Assembly (NCBI RefSeq): GCF_004005905.1
Contig: NZ_SACO01000002.1
Location: 1-64,000 of the forward strand
Length of the DNA stretch: 64,000 nucleotides
Reading direction: 5' to 3'
DNA from: Novosphingobium umbonatum
GTDB lineage: Bacteria > Pseudomonadota > Alphaproteobacteria > Sphingomonadales > Sphingomonadaceae
Shown: positions 27,450 through 37,170 of the stretch, one piece after another
How the letters are laid out: every line of letters starts with the position of its first letter
How positions within the stretch are numbered: the stretch's first letter is position 1
Notes under the pieces: generated by a model
The model's input: the letters and a program-made list of their open reading frames with translations, nothing else
What the model was told of the DNA's origin: nothing
Databases searched by the model: none
Position numbers and translations under genes: made by a program

Positions 27450-28564
27450 TTGCCTTCCTCGCCATAATCGCCGCCCTTGGCCTTGTCCTTGCTTTTGGCC
27501 TCCTTGCCGCCCTTGTCGGCCAGCCCCTTGCCAGCACCCTTGCGCGGGCCGGTGTTTTGCGGGGTGGGGAATTCCAGCGGGAAGTCGTTCAACTGGCGCC
27601 ACAATTCATAGCCCACGCTGACCGTCTCCATCTGGATCCAACCGCGCACCTTGGAACCAAGCCGCACGAAATTATTGTCCGGCCATGCCCGCCCACCGGG
27701 CAAAGGCTCCACCAACACGCGGAACAGGCCGCTATCCAGCGCCGAAGGGTCAATCGAGCGCACCTGCCCGTCAAACATGCCCTGCGCCACCGAGGGCCAA
27801 CCGCTGAACTGGATCGCGGGCCAGCCTTCGAAATTGAGCCGGACATGCTGCCCCTTGCGCACCATGGCCACATCGCGGCCATCGACCTGCAATTCCACCA
27901 CCTGCTTGCTATGTTCCGGCGCCAGAGTGGCCAGCCAGTCCCCCGCGCTGACCAAAGACGCACCCGCCGCCGTGTTCAACGCCTGAATGCGCCCACTGCG
28001 CGGCGCGCGCACCACCTGCGCGGACTGTCGGTTAAGCGCAATATCGGCGCGGTTCAGCTTGGCTTTGGCCTCGGCCAGTTTGGCGCCCATTTCGGCCACT
28101 TTGATCTGCGCATTTTCATAATCGCGCCGCGCGGCCAGACCTTCGGCAAACATCATGCGCGAACGGTCCACATCCAGCTTGGCCACCGCCATCGCCTGAC
28201 TGGCCGCATCAATCTGCGCCTTCACCTGCGCCCTTTCGGCGGCCAGACGGCTCAGCACATCGGGATCATTGTCCATCACGCGGGCGATGGGATCGCCTTC
28301 CTTCACCGACTGGCCATCGGTGACATACCATTGTTCCACCCGACCCGGCACCAGCGCGGTGATCTGCTGCACGCGGTCATGCGGGTCCAGCGCGGTCACC
28401 TGCCCCGTGCCCGGCGCGGTTTGCACCCATGGTACCGTCAACAGGAACACCACAGAGGCGGGAATGGCGATGCCCACCATCCATGCCACCGCCCGCATCA
28501 CGCGCGGCGGCTTCATCTGGGCCAGCGTGCTGAACCGCTCCATCTGCATCGCACGCATGCTCAT
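27446..28564 (-). CDS. HlyD-family membrane-fusion protein
   Basis: 372-residue periplasmic adaptor: a single N-terminal TM (about residues 26-46), a split biotinyl-lipoyl-like domain (VPGRVEQWYVTDGQSVKEGDPIARV and VRAPRSGRIQALNTAAGASL), a coiled-coil hairpin between them and a beta-barrel. A Lys/Gly-rich C-terminal tail of about 35 residues is unusual and probably disordered. It overlaps both neighbours by a few bases, so the three export genes form one operon. Confidence 0.9.
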   Translation of the reverse strand: MSMRAMQMERFSTLAQMKPPRVMRAVAWMVGIAIPASVVFLLTVPWVQTAPGTGQVTALDPHDRVQQITALVPGRVEQWYVTDGQSVKEGDPIARVMDNDPDVLSRLAAERAQVKAQIDAASQAMAVAKLDVDRSRMMFAEGLAARRDYENAQIKVAEMGAKLAEAKAKLNRADIALNRQSAQVVRAPRSGRIQALNTAAGASLVSAGDWLATLAPEHSKQVVELQVDGRDVAMVRKGQHVRLNFEGWPAIQFSGWPSVAQGMFDGQVRSIDPSALDSGLFRVLVEPLPGGRAWPDNNFVRLGSKVRGWIQMETVSVGYELWRQLNDFPLEFPTPQNTGPRKGAGKGLADKGGKEAKSKDKAKGGDYGEEGK

Positions 28565-30249
28565 GCCGACACCTGTGTCACAAAACTATCCTTGGCAAAT
28601 TGGCGGATGTCATCCAGATCGCGGCCCCGCTGCTGGCTCTGGCTGCCCAGCCACAGCCAACTATCGGGCGCCAAGCCTTCGGGCCTGCCGGTAAATTGCA
28701 GAACCGTGGTGCCCGATTGACGGAATTGTTCCAGCACCTGCTGCAAACGCAAGGGCGGCAACAGGTCATAAAGCGGCGAGAGCAACAGCACCTTGGGCCG
28801 CGCCAGCAAGGCTCCGGCCAGTTTCAGCGCCATGGTCTCCCCCACCGCCAAGGGCCAGCCAAGGTTGGACAGCATCGTGTCCAAACCTTCGGGCAATTGC
28901 CCCACCCGCGCGCCAAGCCCGACCAGTTCCAGCGCGGCCAGCATGTCTTCATGCCGGTCACCGCTGGCCAAGGCCAGATATTGGCGGACCGACAATTCCA
29001 CAATCGTGGGCCGATCCAGCACCACCACATCTGAACGCAGGCGCACCATGTCAAAGGTGCCCAGATCGATGCCGCCGATGCTGATCATGCCGCGACCGGG
29101 CACTTCCAGACGTTTGAGCAGCACCGACAGGCTGCGCTCGACACCGGCAGCGGCCAGAATGGCCACCTGTTCACCCGGCGCCAGTTTGAAGTCAAACTTG
29201 TGCCCGCCATGTTCGACTGCGCGAAACTCGATCGCGCCATGGGGCAAAGCGGGCGCATCCAGTGCAGGTGGAGCTTCCTGCGGCACGTCCCAGAACAGCG
29301 ACAATTCTTCCAGACCGCCCACCAGATCGTAGAAAATCTCCAGATAATTGCCCAATTGCGCAATGCCGTAAAACACGCCCGACAGGATCAGTTCGGCGGC
29401 CACCAATTGCCCGATCGACAATTCCCCTGCGATGATCAGCATACCACCCAAGGTCAGCAGACCGGCGCTGGCCAGCGCGTAAAGCAGCAGCAGGCACAGG
29501 GTCTGGCTGAAAGTATAGCGGAAATGCGCGCTATGCTTGGCCACGTAATCGGCGGTCAAAGCCTCGGACTGGTCCATAGCATAATGCATGTGGCGACTGG
29601 ATTTGTAGAAACCGTTGGAACCGCCCACGCTGGCCAGCCAATGGGCGGCGGCATGTTTGGAATGGCTTTTGGCAATGGCCGTGCGCATCGCCCCATGCGA
29701 CCAGATGCGCCAGATGATCAGGATGATCGCCAGCAACACCGCGTTAAAGGCAAGGAAGAAAGGGTGGTAAAAACTGGTCACCACCAGCCCCACCGCGCTT
29801 TGCAACACAATGGCAAAGCCGCCGATGAGCAGGCTGGTCAGCGCCTTTTGCACCGTGGCAAGGTCAAAGAAGCGGTTGAACAGGTCTCCGTTACGGCGGT
29901 CGTGAAAGAAGGGATTGCGCGCATGGACCGCGCGCAGGGTAATCTCGGCCACCATACGCGCAAAGAAGCGCCGCTCGAACAGGGCCATGACATGGACCCG
30001 CAGCGCGCTGAGCAGGCCTGCCAGCAGCAACAGGCCAAATAGGATGGCCGAAAGCGTGAACAAGGGAGCGGGCAGCGCGATATTGGCCACGGCATTGACC
30101 AGCAATTGCACCGAGATGGGCGTGGCCAGAGACAGCAGCGAAATGGCCGCACCATACATCAGCGCCATGCGCAGATAGGGGCCATCGGGACCCAATACAC
30201 GGGCCCACCAGCCCGCCACGGTCCTTAAACCCACATTCTGTTTTGCCAT
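28561..30249 (-). CDS. ABC exporter-like protein with degenerate ATPase domain
   Basis: 562 residues: a six-helix type-I exporter transmembrane domain (about 25-310), then a nucleotide-binding-domain fold whose motifs are destroyed. The Walker A position reads AAAGVERS (366-373), with no Gly-Lys-Ser/Thr; the signature reads LAVGE (467-471) in place of LSGGQ; and the Walker B Asp-Glu are Ser491-Pro492. The protein therefore should not hydrolyse ATP. It resembles LapB/HlyB-type secretion ATPases without a peptidase domain. The ATG at 30249 follows GGGAG; an in-frame ATG at 30279 exists. It heads the export operon. Confidence 0.87.
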   Translation of the reverse strand: MAKQNVGLRTVAGWWARVLGPDGPYLRMALMYGAAISLLSLATPISVQLLVNAVANIALPAPLFTLSAILFGLLLLAGLLSALRVHVMALFERRFFARMVAEITLRAVHARNPFFHDRRNGDLFNRFFDLATVQKALTSLLIGGFAIVLQSAVGLVVTSFYHPFFLAFNAVLLAIILIIWRIWSHGAMRTAIAKSHSKHAAAHWLASVGGSNGFYKSSRHMHYAMDQSEALTADYVAKHSAHFRYTFSQTLCLLLLYALASAGLLTLGGMLIIAGELSIGQLVAAELILSGVFYGIAQLGNYLEIFYDLVGGLEELSLFWDVPQEAPPALDAPALPHGAIEFRAVEHGGHKFDFKLAPGEQVAILAAAGVERSLSVLLKRLEVPGRGMISIGGIDLGTFDMVRLRSDVVVLDRPTIVELSVRQYLALASGDRHEDMLAALELVGLGARVGQLPEGLDTMLSNLGWPLAVGETMALKLAGALLARPKVLLLSPLYDLLPPLRLQQVLEQFRQSGTTVLQFTGRPEGLAPDSWLWLGSQSQQRGRDLDDIRQFAKDSFVTQVSA

Positions 30250-30382
30250 GCAACAGCACTCCCTTTCGCAACTGCACAAGAATTAGGCGGGCGAGATTTT
30301 AGCGCAAGAGGCGGTCACAAAATGTAACAGAGGAGACAGGTTGAGAACCTATCTGCAAGGAAGTGGAAACAAAACCTGCCCT

Positions 30383-31654
30383 TTAGGACTCACTTTTCCC
30401 CAAGTAAGGCGCGCGGCGCGGCAAATTCCAGCTGACCCAGAACACCACAACCATCATCGCCGTGACATACCAGTAAAAGGCCCCTTCCTGACCCTGAGTC
30501 TTGGCCCAGAGCGCGACATATTCCGCGCTGCCCCCGAAAATGGCATTGGCCAGCGCATAGGCAAAGCCCACGCCCAAGGCCCGCACCTCTGAAGGAAAGA
30601 GCTCCGCCTTGATGATGCCAGCCACCGATGTGTAAAAACTGACCAGAAGCAGCGCGAGGCTGATCAAGGCGCCTGCGACCCAAGGGCTTGCCGTGCCGCG
30701 CAGCAAAGTCACCAAGGGCACCACCAGCAAAGCGCCCCCGCCGCTGAAGATCAGCATATTGGCCCGCCGCCCGATCCGGTCGGACAAGGCGCCCATCACC
30801 GGTTGCATCAGCATGAAGAGGAAGAGACAGACCGTCATCACCTGACTGGCCGTGGCTATCGGCATGCCCGCACTGTTGACGAGGAATTTCTGCATATAGG
30901 TGGTGAAAGTGTAAAAGATCAGCGAGCCACCCGCCGTAAAGCCCACCACCGAGAAGAAGGCTCGCGGATGTTCGCGCAACAAAGCTGACAGTTTGCCCGC
31001 CTCCTGCACATCCTGCCCATGTTCGGCGCTTTCGGGCAAGCGCCGCCGCGCCGCCAAAGCCACCATTGCCCCTGCCGCGCCCAACGCAAAGGGAATGCGC
31101 CAGCCCCAGGCCTTGAGCGAAGCCTCGCCCAGACCGGCCTGCATCACCACCACCACCAGCGAGGCCAGCAATTGCCCACCCACCAGCGTGACATATTGGA
31201 AAGAGGACAGGAAACCGCGCCGTCCCTCGCTTGCCACCTCGCTCATATAGGTCGCCGCAGTGCCATATTCGCCGCCCAGCGCAAAACCCTGCACCAGTCG
31301 CGCCAGCAGCAACAAGGCCGGCGCCCATAGGCCGATGCTGGCATAGGTGGGCATCACGGCGATCGCCAGCGAGCCTGCGCACATCAACAAAACCGAGACC
31401 AGCAAGGAAAACCGACGCCCGCGCCGGTCGGCCAGTCGGCCAAAGGCCCAGCCCCCGATCGGGCGCATCAGAAAGCCAACCGCAAACAGCCCTGCCGTAT
31501 TGAGCAATTGGCCCGTGGCATCGGCTTTGGGGAAAAAAGCGGGCGCAAAATAGAGCGAGCAGAAGGCATAGATATAGAAATCAAACCATTCGACCAGATT
31601 GCCGCTGGAGGCCGCGATAATCGCCCCCACGCTGCCTTTGTCCTTGCCACCCAT
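30383..31654 (-). CDS. MHS-family MFS transporter (organic acid:H+ symporter-like)
   Basis: 423 residues with 12 predicted TM segments and the metabolite:H+ symporter signatures [13 protein letters not shown] near the N-terminus and [18 protein letters not shown] between TM2 and TM3. Relatives (KgtP, ShiA, proline/betaine carriers) import dicarboxylates, shikimate or similar compounds. It stands alone between the export operon and the TonB receptor; the substrate is not assignable. Confidence 0.88.
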   Translation of the reverse strand: MGGKDKGSVGAIIAASSGNLVEWFDFYIYAFCSLYFAPAFFPKADATGQLLNTAGLFAVGFLMRPIGGWAFGRLADRRGRRFSLLVSVLLMCAGSLAIAVMPTYASIGLWAPALLLLARLVQGFALGGEYGTAATYMSEVASEGRRGFLSSFQYVTLVGGQLLASLVVVVMQAGLGEASLKAWGWRIPFALGAAGAMVALAARRRLPESAEHGQDVQEAGKLSALLREHPRAFFSVVGFTAGGSLIFYTFTTYMQKFLVNSAGMPIATASQVMTVCLFLFMLMQPVMGALSDRIGRRANMLIFSGGGALLVVPLVTLLRGTASPWVAGALISLALLLVSFYTSVAGIIKAELFPSEVRALGVGFAYALANAIFGGSAEYVALWAKTQGQEGAFYWYVTAMMVVVFWVSWNLPRRAPYLGKSES

Positions 31655-31717
31655 AACACCCCCGCATCAACGCCAGAACCAAGGATGGCAGAGACAGCCC
31701 CCCAAGGTCCAGCGCAT

Positions 31718-31751
31718 AAAAAAGGCCCGCCGGAATAATACCGGCGGGCCT
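31718..31751 (-). terminator. Rho-independent terminator of the TonB receptor gene
   Basis: AGGCCCGCCGG (31723-31733) pairs perfectly with CCGGCGGGCCT (31741-31751) around a 7-base AT loop. On the minus strand the stem is followed by a run of six T (31718-31723). It lies 44 bases after the receptor stop codon. Confidence 0.9.
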
Positions 31752-31794
31752 CTAAAAGAGGGCGGGTGATTAGCCCCGCCCGGCAGGGTCCGTA

Positions 31795-34089
31795 TTAGAA
31801 CTTGATGCCAGCGCGCACGCCATACATGCGCGGGTCAGAGACCTGCAGCGTGCCGTTAACGCCAGCGCCAGCAGCCGTCACCAGCAGCTTGTTTTCCAGA
31901 TTCTTGACATAGGCCTGCACGAAATACTTCTTTTCAGGAGCCGTGTAGGTCAGGGTCGCTTCGGTCTGGGTATAGGAAGGCTGGGCGAAACGACCGATGA
32001 TCGACAGCGCCATCAGCGTGTAGCTGCTGGAATACTTGCTGCGCACCGCGGCCACCACTTCACCGCCATTGTTCAGGGCGAAGGTGTGGCTGTAACCACC
32101 CATGATGGTCAGCGACGGCGAACGGTCGAGCTTCACGCCCTTCCAGTTCAGGGTCGGATAGGCGGCAGCATTCGGATAGAACTCACCATAGCGCGCGTTC
32201 AGATAGTTGACCGACAGGTCCAGCTTGTCAGCCTTGCTGGCCATGAAGGTGGCTTCGGTTTCGATACCGTCCACCTTGGCCGAAGCGGCGTTGGTGGTCT
32301 GGGTGCACTGCGTGCCGCCAGCGCAGAACGGACCGACCTGGGTCAGCTGCAGGTTGTTGTAATTATAGTGGAAGATCGACGCGTTCAGACGCAGGCGGTT
32401 TTCCATCAGGCGGGTCTTCACGCCCATTTCAAAGGCGGTCAGGGTTTCCGGCTGATAATACAGCGTGCTGGCCGACAGGGTGCAGCCCGTGTAGGTGCCC
32501 ACTTCGCAACCATCGTTGAAACCACCAGCCTTGTAACCGGTCGACACGGTGCCGAACAGCAGCGTGGCAGGGTTCACGTCATAGTCGAAACCGACCTTCC
32601 ACGTGGCCTTCTTGTACTGACGGTTGGCGCGGTTGGGGGTTTGCACGTCACCGGCGGTGGCGCAGTTGGTGTCCACGGCGCAGGTGACGGTCGCGCCGTT
32701 ACGTGCCTTTTGGTCGGCGGTGTAACGCGCACCGGCGGTGAAGCGCAGCTGGGGCATCGGGTTATAGGTCAGCTGACCAAACGCGGCCTTGGAATCCGAC
32801 ATCACATAGTGCTGGGGGAAACCGAAGACATAGCCCAGCTGGCCGGGCTGGAAGCGCAGGCCCGTGGCGCCATTGGTGCGGTTGTAGATGAACAGCTGGA
32901 TGTCAGCGCGTTCCTTGAAGTAATACAGGCCAGCCTGAGCGCGGACCGGACCGTCACCATTGGTCGACAGGCGCAGTTCCTGGCTGTTCTGCCAGTACCA
33001 GCCATTGAACATGTTGGGGGCCAGACCACCGATGTTGGTGGCGTTCACCGGACCATAATAGCTGTAATTGCCTTCGTTACGGCGGAACTCACGATAGGAA
33101 CCGACATAGTTCAGGGTCACAGGGCCAAGGTCATACTTGAATTCGGCCATACCACCATAGGTGGCATTGTTGCGGTGCAGACCATTGGCCAGACCGATGT
33201 TGGGCAGGCCATCAGCGGTGGGCGCGTTCAGCGTCAGCAGCTGGGCGTTGCTCTTGCCATCGGCGGTGTAAACAGGGTTCACCGTGGTGGTGGTATAGCC
33301 CGAGTAGAAGTTGCTGGTGGGCAGCGCGTTGCTGCTGATACCCTTCATCTGGGCATAGTCAGCGCGCAGGACCAGATCACCATGGTCAAACTTCAGCAAG
33401 GTGGTGAAACGGGCCGACAGGTTGTCCTTGAACGGCGACAGGTTCAAACCATTGAGGTTGTTGCCAGCGCGCAGGAAGCTGTCACGGTGGTCCCAGTTGA
33501 CCGCCAGACGCACACCCAGATTGTCGCGCACGGGTGCGTTCAACACGGCGGTCATCTGGGTGTTGTTGTAGTTACCATAGGCGGCGTCCACCGAACCCGA
33601 CAGCTTGGTCAGATCGGGGCGGTTGGTGATGACGTTCACAGCGCCAGCGGTGGTGTTGCGGCCGTAAAGCGTGCCCTGCGGACCACGCAGCACTTCGACG
33701 CGGCTGATGTCGTAGAAGGAAACTTCCTGAGCCTGCTGGCGGGCGATATAAACGCCATCGCCCATGAAAGCGGCCGAGGGATCGCCCTTTTCGGTGCCGT
33801 CCGCGCTGGTCACGCCGCGGATGGTGATCTGCAGACCGTTGTTACGGTTGATCATCACGCTGGGAACCTGGTCACCCAGGTTGGTGGGGTTGGTGATGCC
33901 GGCGGTGCGCAGAGCGTCGCCCGAAACGGCAGTCAGGGCAATCGGGGTCTTGGACGCCAGAGTTTCAAAGCGGGTGGCGGTAACGATAATGTCGCCGTTG
34001 GCATCAACGCGCGATTCCTGCGCCAAGGCCGGTGCAGCGGCCAGAACGGCCAGCAGCGAGGCTCCGCCCAAAACGGATTTCTTCAGCAT
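31795..34089 (-). CDS. TonB-dependent receptor (LacI-linked, sugar-type)
   Basis: Outer-membrane receptor of 764 residues. Signal peptide MLKKSVLGGASLLAVLAAAP...ALAQ, a TonB-box-like DIIVTATRF, a plug with VPSVMINRNNG, VEVLRGPQGTLYGRNTTAGAVN, then a 22-strand-type barrel ending GIKF with terminal Phe. The ATG at 34089 has GAGGAG 7 bases upstream; the frame extends to 34143 without support. Codon choice is more restricted than in neighbouring genes and resembles the rplK/rplA genes here, suggesting high expression. It lies downstream of the LacI gene and a LacI-type operator; a xyloside or other glycoside is a possible ligand. Confidence 0.93.
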   Translation of the reverse strand: MLKKSVLGGASLLAVLAAAPALAQESRVDANGDIIVTATRFETLASKTPIALTAVSGDALRTAGITNPTNLGDQVPSVMINRNNGLQITIRGVTSADGTEKGDPSAAFMGDGVYIARQQAQEVSFYDISRVEVLRGPQGTLYGRNTTAGAVNVITNRPDLTKLSGSVDAAYGNYNNTQMTAVLNAPVRDNLGVRLAVNWDHRDSFLRAGNNLNGLNLSPFKDNLSARFTTLLKFDHGDLVLRADYAQMKGISSNALPTSNFYSGYTTTTVNPVYTADGKSNAQLLTLNAPTADGLPNIGLANGLHRNNATYGGMAEFKYDLGPVTLNYVGSYREFRRNEGNYSYYGPVNATNIGGLAPNMFNGWYWQNSQELRLSTNGDGPVRAQAGLYYFKERADIQLFIYNRTNGATGLRFQPGQLGYVFGFPQHYVMSDSKAAFGQLTYNPMPQLRFTAGARYTADQKARNGATVTCAVDTNCATAGDVQTPNRANRQYKKATWKVGFDYDVNPATLLFGTVSTGYKAGGFNDGCEVGTYTGCTLSASTLYYQPETLTAFEMGVKTRLMENRLRLNASIFHYNYNNLQLTQVGPFCAGGTQCTQTTNAASAKVDGIETEATFMASKADKLDLSVNYLNARYGEFYPNAAAYPTLNWKGVKLDRSPSLTIMGGYSHTFALNNGGEVVAAVRSKYSSSYTLMALSIIGRFAQPSYTQTEATLTYTAPEKKYFVQAYVKNLENKLLVTAAGAGVNGTLQVSDPRMYGVRAGIKF

Positions 34090-34363
34090 AGTGTACTCCT
34101 CTCCAAAACACACAAATTCTTCCATTCTGCGCAGCCATGCCACGCAGAACGACCCTCTTTGGGGATATCAGGAAACCTTCTTTAGCAGCCCACTTGCGCC
34201 AGTCGCTCAAACCTTGGCGAGCCGATGTGACCGATTACAGAACTGCCGAAAAATAAATGCCACACGACGTGACGACCTCAAGCCCCCTTCAATCCCGAAA
34301 CCCCTGCGCTCTATCTCGGCGCTGTCTGATGTTGGTTGGCATAACAGCATGACCTGCACCATG

Positions 34364-34400
34364 CAATAGCGCTAACCCTAGGCAGTGGACCCTCTGACCA
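34364..34400 (-). promoter_or_regulatory. LacI-type operator with candidate promoter upstream of the TonB receptor
   Basis: CAATAGCGCTAACC at 34364-34377 contains the palindromic core TAGCGCTA shared with the xyl-operon site at 46680-46693. On the minus strand GGTTAG (34372-34377) is a possible -10 and TGGTCA (34395-34400) a possible -35, 17 bases apart, placing the operator over the -10 as at the xyl promoter. The leader would be about 275 bases. The operator core is clear; the promoter is weak. Confidence 0.5.
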
Positions 34401-35379
34401 CCAATTCATGCGGCAAAATGACGCTTTGCTGCTCGGTGGGCTTTTTATGCAACACCTCGTCCAGCGCCCGCATGGCCGCTTCGCCCAAATCGCCCACCGG
34501 TTGGCGGATAGTGGACAAAGGCGGATAGGCAAAGGCGCCAAAGCGGATGTCGTCAAAGCCGATCACCGCCACATCCTGCGGCACACGAAGCCCGCGCGAG
34601 AGCACCGCCTGCTGCGCGCCAATCGCCATTTCGTCATTGGCGCAAAACACGCCATCAACACCCAAACCCTTGTCCAGCAACAGATTCATCGCAGCAAAGC
34701 CCGATTCGATGGTAAAGTCCCCCTCACCCATCATTGCGCCATCAATCGGCAAACCAGCAGCGGCCAAAACCTCCCGATAGCCCTGCGCACGATCAAGGCT
34801 GAGCGAATTGTCGGCAGGGCCGGTGATTGTGGCAATCTTGCTACAGCCACGCTGCACCAAATGCATCACTGCCATGCGGGCGGCAGCGACATTGTCGATT
34901 CCCACCGTCGGGCATTGCAACCCGTCGAAACGTTCACAGGCCAGCACCAGAGGAATGGAAGGCGCCTGCCCCGCCGCCACACTGGCCTGCACCATGGTCG
35001 GCAACAGCGATCCCAGCAGGATCAGGCCGTCGGCAATCCGCGTCAACACCAGATCCGCGTAATAATCCAGACGCTCCTGCTTGCCCTGTGTTTCACCCAG
35101 CAAGACGCGATAGCCCATGTCATGGGCCAGATTCTCGATCCCCTTTACAATGCCGCTGAAGAAAGGGTTCGAGATATCAGGCACGATCACAATGATCGTT
35201 TCCTTACGCTGGCGCCGCAATTGGCGGGCGATGGCATTGGGCGTGTAATTCATCGCCGCCACGGCTTCCTGCACCCGCGCCCGCGTCTCGGCGCGCACCG
35301 CATCCGGTTCGGACAGGGTACGAGACACGGTAGCAACAGACACGCCCGCCTGCCGCGCAATATCGCGGATGGTAACCAA
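34378..35379 (-). CDS. LacI-family transcriptional regulator
   Basis: 333 residues: an N-terminal LacI helix-turn-helix (TIRDIARQAGVSVATVSRTL, with the hinge NAIARQLRRQR near 50-60) and a periplasmic-binding-like effector domain (IVPDISNPFFSGIVKGIE, GVFCANDEMAIGA, GFDDIRFGAFAYPPLSTIRQP). It should bind TAGCGCTA-cored palindromes through the intercalating hinge; one such site lies directly after its stop codon and another at the xyl promoter. The effector is probably a sugar or derivative. It lies downstream of the GMC oxidoreductase gene on the same strand (78-base gap). Confidence 0.93.
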   Translation of the reverse strand: MVTIRDIARQAGVSVATVSRTLSEPDAVRAETRARVQEAVAAMNYTPNAIARQLRRQRKETIIVIVPDISNPFFSGIVKGIENLAHDMGYRVLLGETQGKQERLDYYADLVLTRIADGLILLGSLLPTMVQASVAAGQAPSIPLVLACERFDGLQCPTVGIDNVAAARMAVMHLVQRGCSKIATITGPADNSLSLDRAQGYREVLAAAGLPIDGAMMGEGDFTIESGFAAMNLLLDKGLGVDGVFCANDEMAIGAQQAVLSRGLRVPQDVAVIGFDDIRFGAFAYPPLSTIRQPVGDLGEAAMRALDEVLHKKPTEQQSVILPHELVVRGSTA

Positions 35380-35457
35380 AGCAACCCACTCCCATCATGC
35401 CACTCCGGCAGGCACATGCCCGCCGGAGCCCCACAGATTCCCCCTCGCGGGCTGGCT

Positions 35458-37143
35458 TTAGATGGTGCCAGCCTTCAGGAATTCGCTGGCATGATAGGCT
35501 GCTCGCGCCGACATGGCCATATAGGTCAGCGAAGGATTTTGACATCCGCTCGAAACCATGGCTGCGCCGTCGGTGATGAACAGGTTGGGCACGTCATGCG
35601 CCTGATTATATTTGTTCAAAACCGAAGTCTTGGGATCGGCGCCCATGCGTGCCGTGCCCATTTCATGGATGCCAAGACCCGGAGGATGCAGACGACCGGT
35701 TTCATAGGTGATGGTCGCACCGGCAGCCTTCAGCATCGCCTTGGCATCTTCCAACATCACGCGGCCCAGCGCCTTGTCATTCTCGCCATGTTCGCAATGG
35801 ATGTGCAGCTGGGGAATACCCCATTCGTCAACCTTGCTGGCATGCAGCGTCACGCGGTTTTCCGGATTGGGCAGCATTTCGCCAAAGCCCGAAAGGCGTG
35901 CCACCCAAGGACCGGGGTGACGGGTACGCTCTTTCAATTCCTTGCCGACGCCCGGTTCGGAACCGGCCACGCCGCGCCAGCCCTGACGCATCACGCCACC
36001 CTGGAAACCATAGCCGCGCAGATAGCTCTCGTTCTGGCTTTCCACATTGCGATAACGCGGAATGTAAAGACCGTTGGGGCGACGGCCACGATGATAGGTG
36101 TCGGGACCATCCATCACGCCCATCACGGTCGGACCATAAACGTGGTCCATCAAATTGCGGCCCACCTGATCCGAGGAATTGGCCAGCCCGCGCGGATTGG
36201 CATCATTGCGTGAATTGAGCAGCACCTGCGCGCTGCCAATGGTGGAGGCGCAAAGGAAGATCACCTTGGCCTCGTAAGTGCGGGCCTGCTTGGTCAGGCG
36301 GTCGATGATACGGACACCCGTAGCCTTGCCCGTCTTGGGATCGGTCACGATCGAATGCACGATCGCATCGGTCACCAGCGTCATATTGCCGGTACGCTGC
36401 GCGGCGGGCAGCGAAGACGACAGGCTGGAGTGATAGGCGCCGAAGCTGCAACCACGCTCGCACAGCGAACGATATTGGCAGGGGTTGCGGCCCAGCTCGA
36501 TATGATGGGGCTGCGGCTCGGTCAAATGGGCGCAACGGCCCTGAATGACCTTGCGATCGGGGAAGTTCTTTTCCACCGCAGCCTTGAACAGCTTTTCACC
36601 ATCGGTCATCGGCATGACGGGCAGGAACTTGCCATCGGGCAATTGCGGCAGACCTTCATTGGCGCCGGACACGCCGATAAAGGTTTCCACCTTGTCATAC
36701 CACGGCGCCAGATCGTTGTAACGGATCGGCCAGTCGATACCATGGCCGTCGCGCGCGTTGGAGCTGAGGTCCATTTCCGAAAGGCGATAGGTCTGGCGGC
36801 CCCACATGATCGAGCGGCCACCCAGATGATAGCCGCGGATCCACGAGAAGGGCTTGCCTTCGGGCGTTTCATAGGGGTGCTGGCTGTCCTTCACCCAATA
36901 TTGCTGGGTGGCGGTGTTGACCGCATAGCACTGACGCTGGATCGGATAGTCCTTTTCCAGCACATCTTCAGGCACTTGGCCCGCCGTGGGCAATTCCCAA
37001 GGCTGCATCCAGTCGTTGTAATCCGCGCCGTGCTCGATCTTGCGACCGCGTTCCAGCACCAGCGTCTTCAAGCCGCGCTCGCACAGTTCCTTGGCAGCGA
37101 TACCGCCGCTCATGCCGGAACCGATTACAATGGCGTCAAACAT
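35458..37143 (-). CDS. GMC-family oxidoreductase, glucoside-3-dehydrogenase large-subunit-like
   Basis: 561 residues with an N-terminal FAD dinucleotide fold (AIVIGSGMSGGIAAKEL) and the C-terminal GMC motifs HEMGTARMG and CQNPSLTYMAMSA, which hold the catalytic His and Asn. Together with the small subunit encoded 27 bases upstream it matches the FAD-dependent dehydrogenases that oxidise the C3 hydroxyl of sugars or glycosides (glucoside 3-dehydrogenase, gluconate 2-dehydrogenase group). It has no own signal peptide and could be exported with the Tat-signal-bearing small subunit. The substrate is inferred only from context. Confidence 0.88.
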   Translation of the reverse strand: MFDAIVIGSGMSGGIAAKELCERGLKTLVLERGRKIEHGADYNDWMQPWELPTAGQVPEDVLEKDYPIQRQCYAVNTATQQYWVKDSQHPYETPEGKPFSWIRGYHLGGRSIMWGRQTYRLSEMDLSSNARDGHGIDWPIRYNDLAPWYDKVETFIGVSGANEGLPQLPDGKFLPVMPMTDGEKLFKAAVEKNFPDRKVIQGRCAHLTEPQPHHIELGRNPCQYRSLCERGCSFGAYHSSLSSSLPAAQRTGNMTLVTDAIVHSIVTDPKTGKATGVRIIDRLTKQARTYEAKVIFLCASTIGSAQVLLNSRNDANPRGLANSSDQVGRNLMDHVYGPTVMGVMDGPDTYHRGRRPNGLYIPRYRNVESQNESYLRGYGFQGGVMRQGWRGVAGSEPGVGKELKERTRHPGPWVARLSGFGEMLPNPENRVTLHASKVDEWGIPQLHIHCEHGENDKALGRVMLEDAKAMLKAAGATITYETGRLHPPGLGIHEMGTARMGADPKTSVLNKYNQAHDVPNLFITDGAAMVSSGCQNPSLTYMAMSARAAYHASEFLKAGTI

Positions 37144-37170
37144 GGCTTCTCTCCCAAAAACTTTTCTTGC

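Noticed and set aside
28561..30249. ABC exporter gene as a pseudogene
   Set aside because: The reading frame is full length without frameshift and is translationally coupled to the HlyD gene, so the loss of motifs is reported as a feature of an intact protein.
32086..34185. Long open frame on the plus strand opposite the second TonB receptor
   Set aside because: Composition (Val, Gly, Gln, His rich) is that of an antisense shadow; the receptor is complete with signal peptide, plug, barrel, terminator and ribosome binding site.
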